The notes beneath the pieces were generated by a model that made no database searches, was not told the origin of the DNA, and saw only the letters and a list, made by a program, of their open reading frames with translations. Both the position numbers and the translations under genes were made by a program. Shown one piece after another: positions 31,069 through 41,477 of a stretch of DNA of 64,000 bases; the stretch's first letter is position 1; the number at the start of each line of letters is the position of its first letter. Source of the DNA: Acidobacteria bacterium 13_2_20CM_2_57_6 (GTDB taxonomy: Bacteria > Acidobacteriota > Terriglobia > Acidiferrales > UBA7541); NCBI GenBank assembly GCA_001917435.1, contig MNEA01000122.1, forward strand, positions 1 through 64,000, written 5' to 3'.

Positions 31069-32340
31069 CTAGGCATAAATACCGCGGAGCTTGAGGGCGC
31101 GGGCGACCCGGTCGATGGCCAGCATATAGGCGGCAATGCGGTTGTTGACTTTGTGTAGTTCCGCAAAGCGCACTACTTCATCGAAGGCATTTTCCATCAC
31201 GTCGAGGAGGCGCTCGTTCACTTCGCTCTCGCGCCAGAAGAAGCCTTGGCGGTCCTGGACCCATTCGAAATAGCTGACGGTAACGCCGCCGGCGTTGCCC
31301 AGAATGTCCGGCACCGTGAAGATCCCTTTGGCATCGATGATCGCGTCAGCTTGCCAGGTAGAGGGGCCGTTGGCCCCCTCGCAGAGAATTCTCGCCTTGA
31401 CCTGATCGGCGTTTTTCTCGGTGATCTGATTTTCGATGGCCGCGGGAATGGCGATTTCGCAGGGCTGGAAGAGAACGTCACGGGCGCTCATCTTTGTTCC
31501 ACCGCCGGGGAAATCCTGGAGCGGCTTCTTCTGGGCGTACACCCAATCGATGACCTTCGGCACGTCAAGACCCTTTTCGTTGTAAAGACCGCCGCCGATG
31601 TCCGCGAGGCCGATAATTTTGTAGCCGGCTTTCTGCATCAGGTCTGCGGCCATGGAGCCCACGTTGCCGAAGCCTTGCACCACGACGCGGCAGCCAGCTT
31701 TCTTGATGCCGAGTTTCGCGAGGGCCTTGTCACAGCAGATCATCACCCCGCGGCCGGTTGCCTCTTTTCTTCCGCGCGATCCGCCGAGTTCAATAGGTTT
31801 GCCAGTGACGACAGCCGTGGTCGCCTGACCCACGTGCATCGCGTAAGTGTCCATGACCCAGGCCATGGTTTGCTCACCAGTGCCCACGTCCGGCGCTGGA
31901 ACGTCGCGCTCCGGACCAAGCCAGTTCGCGAGCTCCGCGGTATAACGGCGGGTGAGCCGCTCGAGTTCGCCGCGGGACATTTTCCGCGGATCGCAAATCA
32001 CTCCGCCTTTCGCGCCGCCAAACGGAATATTTACCACCGCGCACTTCCAGGTCATCCAGGTGGCCAGCGCGCGCACTTCGTCAATGGAAACGTCTGGAGC
32101 AAACCGGATTCCACCTTTACCCGGCCCGCGCACGGTGGAATGCAGCACGCGGTATCCGGTGAAGACTTCCAGAGTTCCGTTATCCATTCCGATGGGAATG
32201 TAGAGAGTGATTTCTTTGCTGGGATACTTGAGATAGCGATAAAGCCCCTGTTCGAGTCCCAGCTTTTCCGCGGCGACTTCAAAGCGCGCTTCGGCGTTCT
32301 GGTAGACATTCATCTCTTCCGGCATGGGAGCTTGCGACAT
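31069..32340 (-). CDS. gdhA: Glu/Leu/Phe/Val dehydrogenase (glutamate dehydrogenase)
   Basis: [82 protein letters not shown]. Confidence 0.96.
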   Translation of the reverse strand: MSQAPMPEEMNVYQNAEARFEVAAEKLGLEQGLYRYLKYPSKEITLYIPIGMDNGTLEVFTGYRVLHSTVRGPGKGGIRFAPDVSIDEVRALATWMTWKCAVVNIPFGGAKGGVICDPRKMSRGELERLTRRYTAELANWLGPERDVPAPDVGTGEQTMAWVMDTYAMHVGQATTAVVTGKPIELGGSRGRKEATGRGVMICCDKALAKLGIKKAGCRVVVQGFGNVGSMAADLMQKAGYKIIGLADIGGGLYNEKGLDVPKVIDWVYAQKKPLQDFPGGGTKMSARDVLFQPCEIAIPAAIENQITEKNADQVKARILCEGANGPSTWQADAIIDAKGIFTVPDILGNAGGVTVSYFEWVQDRQGFFWRESEVNERLLDVMENAFDEVVRFAELHKVNNRIAAYMLAIDRVARALKLRGIYA

Positions 32341-32630
32341 GCGAAATTCTCCTTTGGTGCGGACAGCCCTGCTTCCGTCTTTTCGAACGGAGTGAAAAAT
32401 CTCTCTTCGCTGGATTCCAGAGCAGAATCGATGCTTCGGCTGCGTCAGCTCTGTTTTGTCAGGCCAAGGAAGGTGAGCACCAGCGGTCTACCCCACCGCA
32501 GGAACCGCCAATTGGCCGGGCCGCCAGTATACGAACCTGGTTCGCATCCCGCAAGCCGGAGTGCCTGAGGGCGTCGCGCCAGATTTTCGAAACAGAAGTG
32601 CACGATAGCTTCCGGGTCGCCGCTGATTAT

Positions 32631-34475
32631 TCATCTCGGCGCGGCGGCTCCGGCGGGAATCACAGGAAGCAAGAGCGCCGAAGGATGCTCGGCGTCGTGC
32701 AGGATCATGTTGGTGGCGGAGACGAACTCTCGGCTCGTTGCCTGATCCGCGCCGGTGTTCAGGTTGCGATCAAAACGCGGGAAATTGCTGCTGGAAACTT
32801 CCAGGCGAAGGATGTGGCCCTTCTTAAAGACGTTGCCGGTGGCCCACAGGTCCACCGAAATTTTGTAAATCTGGTCCGGATTCATCAACTCGGGCTTCTC
32901 CTGCGAATCGCGATAGCGCATGCGGAGAACTCCGTCCGTGAGATTCATGGCGAACCCCCCGGGTGAGACGTCCACAAGCTTTGCCGTGAAATCGGTGTCC
33001 ACCGCGGAAGAACTGGCCCAGAGCTCGAACGTGACCGGCCCGGTGACTTCCATATCTTCGGCAAGTGGCTTGGTGGAATAGACAAGTACGTCGTTGCGGT
33101 TTTCAACAGCGCGCTGGTCGCGCGGGCCCGGCTCGTAGTGCGCCGCGTCGCAGCACAGCGAGCCCCCGATCGTGGGCACGGGGTTTGCCGGATCGTACGT
33201 GAATTTGTCGGGCGTCTCTTTTTTTGGCGGCGTGAGGGAAAGGCCGCCGTCCCCGCGCAGCGAATTGGCCGAACCGCTCGAGTGCAAGTAGTAGCGCGTG
33301 AGTTTATTTTCCGGCGGAGGCCAATCCGATTCCTGATGGTACTTATTCTCTCCCATAACAAAAATGCGCACGGGCACGGTGGCAAACTCGTTCTGCACGC
33401 CCTTGAAAAGATAGTCATACCAGGCAAGCACGACATCCGTAGAAGTAAATTTGAGCGCGTCATCGCCGAATTCGACGTCGCCGATGCGGCGCCCGAAGCC
33501 GGCGTGCCCGCCAATCTGCACCAGCAGGCGCTGGCCTTTGCGGGCCTCGTCCGTAGCGCCGTGCGCCTTGATTCCCATGTAATTCCTCAGTGTGCCGGCC
33601 AGAAAAATGTCGTACCAGCCGCCGATGTGAAGAGCCGGGATTTGAATGTCCGAAAAATGCTCCTCGATGGACCATTGCTTCCAATACCCGTCGTAGTCGG
33701 GATGCGCGAGCCAATCAAGATAATACGGAGCCAGCTGGGCCGTGGCGTCGGGGCCCGCTGGAAGCGAGGCGTAATTGAAGGTCGGATAGTGAGTGAGCGG
33801 AAGCACGGGTGCGCCCAGCAGCGCGTTTGTGTTTTTCGCGATCCATCGCCACATCGTGTTCGTGGCGAGCTGCGTCGTCCAATTTTGATCGAACCACTGT
33901 TCAAGCGCTCCGCCCTGATATGTCCAGCCGTCGTGATAATTGCTGGCCGTGACCACCGGGCAGATTCCCGCGAGGTGCGGAGGATGGGCAATCGCGGAGA
34001 GCATCTGTGTCGCGCCGACGTAGGAACCTCCCATCATGCCGACTTTGCCGTTCGAGGATGGCAACGCAGCAGCCCATTCGATGGTGTCGTAGCCGTCGTT
34101 GGACTCATGACGAAACGGATACCAGTCCCCTTCCGACGTGTAACGCCCACGAACATCCTGCACGACGACGACATAGCCGTGCGTGGCAATCTGATAGGCA
34201 GGCGCGGCCGCCCAGCCCACGCTTTTATCGTAGGGCGTGCGCATCAAGATGACCGGAAATTTCCCGTCCGCCTTCGGACGGTAAATGTCCGAATAGAGTG
34301 TGACGCCGTCACGCGTTTTCATCGGGACGCCATTCTGCGTGATCACCGCATAGCTTTGCTGTGCACGAACGCCATGCGGCGCGGTTAGGACCACGGCATA
34401 GATGGCCAGAATCGCACATAAGACTCTTCGCTGGATCAAGACCGCCTCCTTGTTCGAAATGGAATGAAGTACCAT
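32631..34475 (-). CDS. CocE/NonD family (X-Pro dipeptidyl-peptidase S15-like) hydrolase, exported
   Basis: PVILMRTPYDKSVGWAAAP; VVVQDVRGRYTSEGDWYPFRHESNDGYDTIEWAAALPSSNGKVGMMGGSYVGATQ. Start chosen at MVLHSISNKE; ORF open to 34559. Confidence 0.93.
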   Translation of the reverse strand: MVLHSISNKEAVLIQRRVLCAILAIYAVVLTAPHGVRAQQSYAVITQNGVPMKTRDGVTLYSDIYRPKADGKFPVILMRTPYDKSVGWAAAPAYQIATHGYVVVVQDVRGRYTSEGDWYPFRHESNDGYDTIEWAAALPSSNGKVGMMGGSYVGATQMLSAIAHPPHLAGICPVVTASNYHDGWTYQGGALEQWFDQNWTTQLATNTMWRWIAKNTNALLGAPVLPLTHYPTFNYASLPAGPDATAQLAPYYLDWLAHPDYDGYWKQWSIEEHFSDIQIPALHIGGWYDIFLAGTLRNYMGIKAHGATDEARKGQRLLVQIGGHAGFGRRIGDVEFGDDALKFTSTDVVLAWYDYLFKGVQNEFATVPVRIFVMGENKYHQESDWPPPENKLTRYYLHSSGSANSLRGDGGLSLTPPKKETPDKFTYDPANPVPTIGGSLCCDAAHYEPGPRDQRAVENRNDVLVYSTKPLAEDMEVTGPVTFELWASSSAVDTDFTAKLVDVSPGGFAMNLTDGVLRMRYRDSQEKPELMNPDQIYKISVDLWATGNVFKKGHILRLEVSSSNFPRFDRNLNTGADQATSREFVSATNMILHDAEHPSALLLPVIPAGAAAPR

Positions 34476-34663
34476 CCGAACCAAAGTCCGGATTTTATCC
34501 CGCAAGGACGCCTGCAGTTCAGAAAAATCTGGGCGTGCATTCGCCGTCTCTCTCTGCATCAGTGACTGAATGTGCGAGGGCTCCCGAAAGGGAATTCCTC
34601 AGGCGGCGAGAGCACACACCCGCGGCTTGGGAGGCTTTATCGTCATCGTCGAATTGTAGAGAA

Positions 34664-36979
34664 CTACTGCAAGCGGAACTGGACGGTCACCGTCAGGTGC
34701 ATAGCTACAGGTTTGCCGTCCAGCGTTGCGGGCTGATACTTCCACTGCTTCAAAGCGTCCATGGCCGCCTGTTGCAGCAGCGTGGGGCCGGAGACAATTT
34801 TCATGGTAGTGACGCGTCCGTTGGCATCGATCAGCGCGTCAACCATGACGTTGCCCGAGACATGCTGGTTCTTCGCGAGCATTGGATAGACCGGAGGAAC
34901 GGAAGAAATCAATTTTGCCTGTTTCACATCACCGCCAACGGGGAGCGGAGCCGCGGGCGCGGATGGCTGATTGTTGCTGACGGCGAGGCCGGTGTTAAGA
35001 GATTCCGCGTCCGGCTGATCGTCGCTGGTTAAATTGATGCCGGCGTCGGGTTCTCCAACGGTCTGCGTGCGCCTGCCCGGCGAGACTTTAGGTTTCGCGA
35101 GATGAATTTCGCCGAGGACGGGTTTCTTTGGCTCCTCCACCGGAGGCTGGGCCGAAGCCGATGTCGCCACGCCCGCACCGGATTTTGCCGAGTTCAAAAT
35201 GGGTTGCGAATTGCGCGCTGGCGGCGCCGATTGAACCGCCGGAACAACGCTCAGGGTATTCGAACTCGATTTCGCTTGAGCGGAAGCGTTTGTGAGCGCC
35301 GGAGGGTTTGATTGCGCCGGAGGATTCACCTGCGGCGGCGCACTCTGCTGGGTTTGTGATGGCGAACTCGCGACGGGAAGCGCGGCCACGGAAGCCTGCA
35401 CATTCGACGCAGGCTCAGAACCCGCCTGGACGCCCCCGGACTGCCGTTGCATATACCACCAACCGCCGCCGGCGAGGACCAGGACACCAGTCGCAATCGC
35501 TCCCATCAAAAGGCCTTTGCCGGAATTCCCGGATCGGCTTTCGCGCATGCCTCTAACTTCGTCGAGCGGGAGCGCGCTGCCGAACGTGGGAGGCAGCAGC
35601 TCGAAAATGTGATTTTCTGCGGCAGGTGCAGCGGCCTCCGCGGTAGTTTCTTCCACGTGAGGTTGTTCCACAAGGCTCTTTGTCTTTTCCTTGTCGACCA
35701 GTCCCTGGGGCGAGGAAGGCGCGGCATTGCGAGCGAGAGGCTCGAGCCATGCTGGAATTTTCAGCTCTTCGTGCTCGAGCAACGACTTCGTTGACGCGGT
35801 CTCAAATTGCACGGGTTCTACGCGTGCGGGAGGCGGGAGCTCAGGAGCGTGAATTTTGGATTGTTCCACAGCTTTTGCACCGCTATCCGCAAGTTCTTTT
35901 TGTATGACCACGGGTGACGCGTGTGGAATTTGAACTGAAACCGTTTCTTGCGTCTCAGGTTCTCTGGAGAACATGATGTGCGAAAGCTCTTCCTGAAGAC
36001 GCGCGGTGTGCTTCTTGAGCGTTTCGGTTTCCGTGTCGACGCAAATCTGCACAGCGGGAGGGGCATCGACCTCAGGAGTAGCCGGTTCGCCTTCGAAAAG
36101 CGCGAGCAGATTCGGAACCGTGGGTACCACCGGAGCGACCGGGGTCTTGGCTGGCTCCAAGAAGGAGGCCTGCACTTCCGAAGCGCGCGGCGAATCAATC
36201 AAGGCGGAAGCAGGAGTGATGAGCTGCGCTGGCACGGAATTCACGGGTGCTTGTGGAGCAGGCGAAACCGGCACGGCCGGCACCACCGGGACGACGGGCG
36301 CAGCCGGCGCAGTCGTCCGAACGCTGAGTGGGGCTTCGGGATCGAACGACGAAGACAATGTGGACGAGAGCGGCGCAACGGGAGCGACTGGTTTCTGCGG
36401 AAGGACGTCTTCCAATTTCGGCGCCGCGGGAGCAACGGATTTCGTTTCGGCCGGCTTTAGCACAGCCTCTTTCACAGCAGAGACCGGAGCGGCCGGCTTT
36501 GCTGGAACTGCGCTGGGAGTAGCGTTGGCCGCAAGAGCGGGTCTCGCGTGTTGAGGAGCCGGACTGATACGGTCACCCGGAAAACGCATGCCCCAAAAGC
36601 CGACCACGGACTCGGTGAATTCAAGCTCGACGTAGCCGCTGACGCTGCGGTAGTTCTTGGATTTGACGACCTGGCAGACCACTTCTTTCTTGGTTTTCTC
36701 GTTGGTGAGAAATAGCAGCTGTCCCGGGGCAACGGCAGAGGAAAGACGGATGACAGCGCCGCTTCCGAAAATCAAAACAGTCTTTGTGGACTCGGAGAAA
36801 GGCTCGCGTTTGTCGCTGCCGTCGAGGGCGCGCGCGCCATTGACAGTGACGGGAACTTCCAGCGCGACGGGCTGCTGCTTAATGGCCGAGTCGCCGGAGC
36901 CTGATGTGGCGCGTGCGGACCCGTCCGGTTTGGGGGCCAAGTTTTCGGCGTCTTTCGCAATAGGAGGCATGGCTGGCAC
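34664..36979 (-). CDS. PilZ-like domain/TonB C-terminal fusion protein
   Basis: N-term FSESTKTVLIFGSGAVIRLSSAVAPGQLLFLTNEKTKKEVVCQVVKSKNYRSVSGYVELEFTESVVGFWGMRFP; TM GLLMGAIATGVLVLAGGGWWYM; C-term PPVYPMLAKNQHVSGNVMVDALIDANGRVTTMKIVSGPTLLQQAAMDALKQWKYQPATLDGKPVAMHLTVTVQFRLQ. Confidence 0.85.
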   Translation of the reverse strand: MPAMPPIAKDAENLAPKPDGSARATSGSGDSAIKQQPVALEVPVTVNGARALDGSDKREPFSESTKTVLIFGSGAVIRLSSAVAPGQLLFLTNEKTKKEVVCQVVKSKNYRSVSGYVELEFTESVVGFWGMRFPGDRISPAPQHARPALAANATPSAVPAKPAAPVSAVKEAVLKPAETKSVAPAAPKLEDVLPQKPVAPVAPLSSTLSSSFDPEAPLSVRTTAPAAPVVPVVPAVPVSPAPQAPVNSVPAQLITPASALIDSPRASEVQASFLEPAKTPVAPVVPTVPNLLALFEGEPATPEVDAPPAVQICVDTETETLKKHTARLQEELSHIMFSREPETQETVSVQIPHASPVVIQKELADSGAKAVEQSKIHAPELPPPARVEPVQFETASTKSLLEHEELKIPAWLEPLARNAAPSSPQGLVDKEKTKSLVEQPHVEETTAEAAAPAAENHIFELLPPTFGSALPLDEVRGMRESRSGNSGKGLLMGAIATGVLVLAGGGWWYMQRQSGGVQAGSEPASNVQASVAALPVASSPSQTQQSAPPQVNPPAQSNPPALTNASAQAKSSSNTLSVVPAVQSAPPARNSQPILNSAKSGAGVATSASAQPPVEEPKKPVLGEIHLAKPKVSPGRRTQTVGEPDAGINLTSDDQPDAESLNTGLAVSNNQPSAPAAPLPVGGDVKQAKLISSVPPVYPMLAKNQHVSGNVMVDALIDANGRVTTMKIVSGPTLLQQAAMDALKQWKYQPATLDGKPVAMHLTVTVQFRLQ

Positions 36980-37071
36980 ACTCGCGAAGCTAGACTTTCG
37001 GACACGCCCTGCTCGAAACAGGACTCCCCGGTAACATCTATATGTTCCGCCTCAGGGGAGAAGCCCAACCA

Positions 37072-37121
37072 TAGTACGTGCGTACTACCGTGCTGCAGAA
37101 ACACCTGTCCGCACGGACAGG
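37072..37121. promoter_or_regulatory. Two adjacent perfect inverted repeats upstream of the PilZ-TonB gene
   Basis: TAGTACG-TG-CGTACTA (37072-37087) and CCTGTCCG-CA-CGGACAGG (37104-37121). Confidence 0.5.
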
Positions 37122-37172
37122 CCAGCATTTCGCGGCGCGTCAGCCGTTGCGAGTGACGATAAGATGCGAGTG

Positions 37173-37580
37173 CTAGCGCGGAAGAGGTGGCTGGAAACGC
37201 TGGTCGATTTCGACCTGATAGCCGGTAACGAGCTTGTTGGTTTCATTGGCCATGCCGATGATGGCCTGCAGTTCCTTGAACATGGCGTCGGTCATTCCTT
37301 TGCCGAAGGCGGAAGCGGTGTGCGAAGCGATGCAGTAGTTGCAGTTGTTGGTCACGCTGACGGCGATGTAAATCAGTTCTTTGGTGAGCGGGTCGAGCGC
37401 GCCGGGCGCCATAATCTGCTTGATGCTCTCCCAGGTGCGCTTAAGCAAAGCGGGATCGTGCGCGATGGCCTTCCAGAAATTGTTGATCCAATCGGTTTTG
37501 CGCGTGGCCATGATGTCGTCGTAGATGGCGCGCACCTGGGGCGAGGCGTCTTCGTATTCAATCAATCCGAATGTGGCCAT
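37173..37580 (-). CDS. Carboxymuconolactone decarboxylase/AhpD-like protein
   Basis: MATFGLIEYEDASPQVRAIYDDIMATRKTDWINNFWKAIAHDPALLKRTWES; LIYIAVSVTNNCNYCIASHTASAF (CxxC...H). Confidence 0.93.
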   Translation of the reverse strand: MATFGLIEYEDASPQVRAIYDDIMATRKTDWINNFWKAIAHDPALLKRTWESIKQIMAPGALDPLTKELIYIAVSVTNNCNYCIASHTASAFGKGMTDAMFKELQAIIGMANETNKLVTGYQVEIDQRFQPPLPR

Positions 37581-38022
37581 GAGGGTCTCCGAAGTTAGCT
37601 GAAGTAAAATTCTTGGAAGAAGGTAGCAGGAAGCGGCGGCAGATGGGTAGTGACGAGTGCGCAAGAAGGTTGGAAGGCTCAAATTTGCGGGCAGAAGTCA
37701 ACGAAAAAACGCTCCGCAGGAGCGCCCAGGCGATGAAATTTTTGGGTTCGTGGAATAAAATTCATTCTCCTTGACATGGAACGCAGGAGCGAGTTAAAAA
37801 TCAGACACCACAGCCATATTGGTCGTATTGCTGAATTGTTTTTTTTGAAGGAAGGGCGAGCTGGTCCGGGGGGCTTGTCCTTGTTTGCAACAGGTCACGA
37901 TCCACAAACAGTAAGCGATTGGTCCGCGGTGCAACTTGCTTTTTCAAGCGTGCCTCGACCGAGTGGGGGCAGGCCGGTGCTGTCGGTTATAGTTCGATCT
38001 CGATGAGGGGGGTGTTGATCAT

Positions 38023-41000
38023 ATGAAGCGCTTAGTCTTAGCAATTGTGGTTGTTCTGTCGCTCGCAGTGGGGATGAACGCGCAGACGTTCCGCGGCTCC
38101 ATCAACGGAACAGTGACGGATCCGTCCGGGGCGTTAGTACCCAATGCCGCAGTGAAAGCCACGGAAAGTGCCACAGGGATTGACCACACTACAACAACAA
38201 CTAATGATGGAGCCTTTTCCTTTCAGGACATTCCGCTGGGCCAGTACAAAATCACGGTGACAGCGACGGGTTTCCCAGCCTACACCGTGGACAAGGTGGA
38301 AGTTAGCGCGGGCCAGATCTATACACTGAACGTCAGACTTTCGCTGCAACAGCAGACCACGACAGTAGAAGTATCCGCCGCTGCCCTGACTCTCGACACC
38401 ACAACACAGACGCAGACAATGACCATCCCCGACGATGTGGTGCAGAACATTCCTCTCAACGGCCGGGACTTCACGCAGATGATCGGTGTTGCACCGGGCT
38501 TCGGCGGCTACAACGTGGGCGGCTTCGGTTCGCTCAATGGCACCCGGCCTAACCAGATCAACTGGCAGATCAACGGTGTGGACAACAACGACTTCTGGCA
38601 CAACATTCCGGCCATCAATCAAGGCGGCGTCTCGGGCATCGCCGGCACCGTTCTGCCGATTGACGCAACTGAGGAATTTTCAGTACAAACCTCCTCCGGA
38701 CCCGAAGGCGGGCGCAACGCAGGCGGGACAGCCAACATTGTCCTGAGGTCCGGAACCAACGACATTCATGGGTCACTTTATTACTACAATCGGAACGAAT
38801 ACTTCGCTTCCCCCTCGCCCTTCTTTATTCCCGCGCCCGGAACCAAGGCGCCAAGAGAGCGCAACGAAAACTACGGCTTCTCCGCGGGTGGCCCGATCAT
38901 CAAGAACAAGACATTTGCCTTTGTCACCTACGAGAAGAATGACTTCGTGTTTGGTCTTTCCGGAATTGCAACGGAACCCTCGGATGCCTGGGTGAACCAA
39001 GCTCTGGCAGTGCTTGCCGCCCATGGCGTTACCGAAAGTGCCGCATCGAAGACCGCCATTGGAACGAGCGGTTTCTGGCCCCGGAGCGGGAGCTCAAGCA
39101 TCGCAGGCCTCCCCGCTACCGCCGGCAATTTCTTCAGCCCCAGCTCCGAGTTTGGATATAGCTACAACGGCGTGGCTCGGGTCGATCATCAGATTTCTGA
39201 CAAACATCATCTTTCTCTACACGCCATCATCGGTCAAGGTAACCAGACGGCTCCACTGGGCGGCAGCCCAGCGCTGGGAACGGCCAGCTCGAATTTGGCG
39301 TACTACTTCGAGGTTGCGCCGCTCCACGACGGTAACTATGGCGCAGTCTTGAACTCCGCGTTGTCGTCGAGGTGGACCAATCAATTTCTTTTTGGCGCCA
39401 GCTACTTCAATCAGCTCTTCCATGACAACAACAATGGCTTCGATACCAAGGCCATGGGAATATTTCTTAGCCCGGACGCCACCGCCCACGGACAGCCCAT
39501 CCACGGCGCTCCCAATATCATCATCGCGCCTCCTTCCAAGGGCGGTTCGGGGGGATTTGAACAGATAGGTCTGACGCCGCCGGAGGGCCGAAGCGACCTG
39601 ACCTTGCACTTTACCGACATCGTTTCCTACAGCATCGGAAAGCACCAGTTCCGCTTCGGAGCCGAATACCGCCACGGAAAACTCAATGAGTTCTATCATC
39701 GCCGCGGAACGGGAAAGTTCGTCTTTGATGGCTCGTTCGGGCCATGGGCTAACGATCCGGTGACTGCAACGGAAACCCCGTTAACAAAGGCCCTAGCCGA
39801 TTTTCTGGCAGGCGACGTTTCTTCGTGCACCGATGCACTTCATGTCAACAATAGCTTCACCTGCGGCTCCACAATTGCCGTCGGTGACCCAGAGCGCTGG
39901 GTGCACGTCAACGCTTTCAACGCCTATATTCAGGATTCGTGGCAGCTCACCAGGAAGCTCAACATTAGTTACGGCTTGCGCTATGAATACTTTGGTCCGA
40001 TGCAGACTGATAAGAAAGACATAGCCAACTTTGTTGGAGCCTTGAATGGTTCTGGCACGGGATTTGTGGTTCAGGACGGCAGCCATGCCCTCTTCAACCC
40101 CGGTAAGGATCATTTCGCTCCTCGCCTCGGCTTTGCTTATCAGCCCACCGCGAAGGGTGACTTGGTTGTCCGCGGAGGCTTTGGCGTCTTCTATGACCAG
40201 ATTAACCTGAACCCCTTTCTCGATTTCCGGCCGCCCGTCTCGGCACCTTCAGGGATTCAGGGCAACCCATTTGGCGCGACCCCCGTCTCCACCTACTCAC
40301 GTAGCGGCTATAACTGGGATGCGGTCCAAGCTGGTGGGGCGTCGATCTTTCCCGGCGTCAAGGGCTGCAGCAATCCCCTCTGCGCTGCCGCAGGCGATCC
40401 TCAGGGCCTCGGCGCCTATTCGGTCAGCTCGAACTTCCGCACACCGTATTTCTATAACTACAACTTGCAGGTGGAGAAGAGTTTGGGCAACTCCGCTATA
40501 TTCCAGATCGGGTATGTTGGCAGTCAAGGCCGCAAGCTAAATATCGTTTCCGATATCAACCAAGCAGGGGCGTTTACGCACTTTGGGCACATTCTGCAGC
40601 TCAACACTATTGGCACATCAAACTACAACGCTTTGCAAACCATTTTCCGGACAAGGGCCTGGCGCGGGCTAAGCACCCAGTTCGCTTACACCTGGTCGCA
40701 CGCTCTGGATGAAGTCAGCGAGTACCGCGGTCAAGTACTGGACGATGCTTTTAACCTTAAGGCGGACTATGGAAACAGTGATTTCGACACAAGACACCTT
40801 TTCACTGTCAGTGGTACGTATGATATTCCCAAGGCGCCTTGGGCTACCTCTGGCCTGACAAAGCGCGTCTTTAACGACTGGCAAATCAGCAGCGTAATGA
40901 ATTGGCACAAGGGGCAGCCCTCCGACGAGACACTCTCGGGACTGTCTCTAATCGGTAATCCGTATGCCAGTGTCAGTCACAAATTCGACCCGACCTTTGG

Positions 41001-41415
41001 GACGCAATGGTGGAACCCCGCTGCGTTCTGCCTTCCGAATGCAAACCCGGCGCTTTCGACAGCGTGCCCAGGTGCGGCTAACCTCTCTCGAAACAAATTT
41101 ACCGGGCCCGGTTTTGGCGATGTGGACTTGTCTTTCATCAAGAACATCCCAATCACCGAGCGGGTCAAAGTCCAGCTTCGAGCAGACTTCTTTAACCTCT
41201 TCAACCGCATTAACATGGCGTCTGGAGTCGGCTCCGTGGGCGGCGTTTGCGCGCCGGCTGCCCCAATACCCCCAGCAACCACGGCAACAGGGGTCTGCAC
41301 CGCCGCCAGTGGCTTTGGTCAGGTGACGGACACGATCGGCGACTTCAACGGTGCCCCGGCCATTGGCCCTGGCGAAGCCCGCAACATCCAACTTGTGGCC
41401 AAGATCATCTTCTAA
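38023..41415 (+). CDS. TonB-dependent receptor, Oar-like with carboxypeptidase-regulatory-like N-terminal domain
   Basis: GSINGTVTDPSGALVPNAAVKATESATG; NIPLNGRDFTQMIGVAPGF; C-terminal NIQLVAKIIF. Confidence 0.96.
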   Translation: MKRLVLAIVVVLSLAVGMNAQTFRGSINGTVTDPSGALVPNAAVKATESATGIDHTTTTTNDGAFSFQDIPLGQYKITVTATGFPAYTVDKVEVSAGQIYTLNVRLSLQQQTTTVEVSAAALTLDTTTQTQTMTIPDDVVQNIPLNGRDFTQMIGVAPGFGGYNVGGFGSLNGTRPNQINWQINGVDNNDFWHNIPAINQGGVSGIAGTVLPIDATEEFSVQTSSGPEGGRNAGGTANIVLRSGTNDIHGSLYYYNRNEYFASPSPFFIPAPGTKAPRERNENYGFSAGGPIIKNKTFAFVTYEKNDFVFGLSGIATEPSDAWVNQALAVLAAHGVTESAASKTAIGTSGFWPRSGSSSIAGLPATAGNFFSPSSEFGYSYNGVARVDHQISDKHHLSLHAIIGQGNQTAPLGGSPALGTASSNLAYYFEVAPLHDGNYGAVLNSALSSRWTNQFLFGASYFNQLFHDNNNGFDTKAMGIFLSPDATAHGQPIHGAPNIIIAPPSKGGSGGFEQIGLTPPEGRSDLTLHFTDIVSYSIGKHQFRFGAEYRHGKLNEFYHRRGTGKFVFDGSFGPWANDPVTATETPLTKALADFLAGDVSSCTDALHVNNSFTCGSTIAVGDPERWVHVNAFNAYIQDSWQLTRKLNISYGLRYEYFGPMQTDKKDIANFVGALNGSGTGFVVQDGSHALFNPGKDHFAPRLGFAYQPTAKGDLVVRGGFGVFYDQINLNPFLDFRPPVSAPSGIQGNPFGATPVSTYSRSGYNWDAVQAGGASIFPGVKGCSNPLCAAAGDPQGLGAYSVSSNFRTPYFYNYNLQVEKSLGNSAIFQIGYVGSQGRKLNIVSDINQAGAFTHFGHILQLNTIGTSNYNALQTIFRTRAWRGLSTQFAYTWSHALDEVSEYRGQVLDDAFNLKADYGNSDFDTRHLFTVSGTYDIPKAPWATSGLTKRVFNDWQISSVMNWHKGQPSDETLSGLSLIGNPYASVSHKFDPTFGTQWWNPAAFCLPNANPALSTACPGAANLSRNKFTGPGFGDVDLSFIKNIPITERVKVQLRADFFNLFNRINMASGVGSVGGVCAPAAPIPPATTATGVCTAASGFGQVTDTIGDFNGAPAIGPGEARNIQLVAKIIF

Positions 41416-41435
41416 CGGCTGCACAAACCTTTAAC

Positions 41436-41477
41436 GCAAAGGGCGCTCCGACCGGGTCGGACCGCCCTTTTGCTTTT
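41436..41477. terminator. Bidirectional terminator between convergent TonB-receptor and yvcK-like genes
   Basis: GCAAAGGGCGCTCCGACC / GGTCGGACCGCCCTTTTGC long imperfect stem followed by TTTT. Confidence 0.8.

Noticed and set aside
31246-32568. 440-aa plus-strand ORF
   Set aside because: Mirror ORF antisense to the clearly identified glutamate dehydrogenase gene.
33138-34388. 416-aa plus-strand ORF
   Set aside because: Mirror ORF antisense to the CocE/NonD hydrolase gene; no recognisable motif.
35100-36500. Repetitive Pro/Val/Ala coding segment as a possible tandem repeat array
   Set aside because: It is the low-complexity linker of the PilZ-TonB protein, without a regular nucleotide repeat unit.
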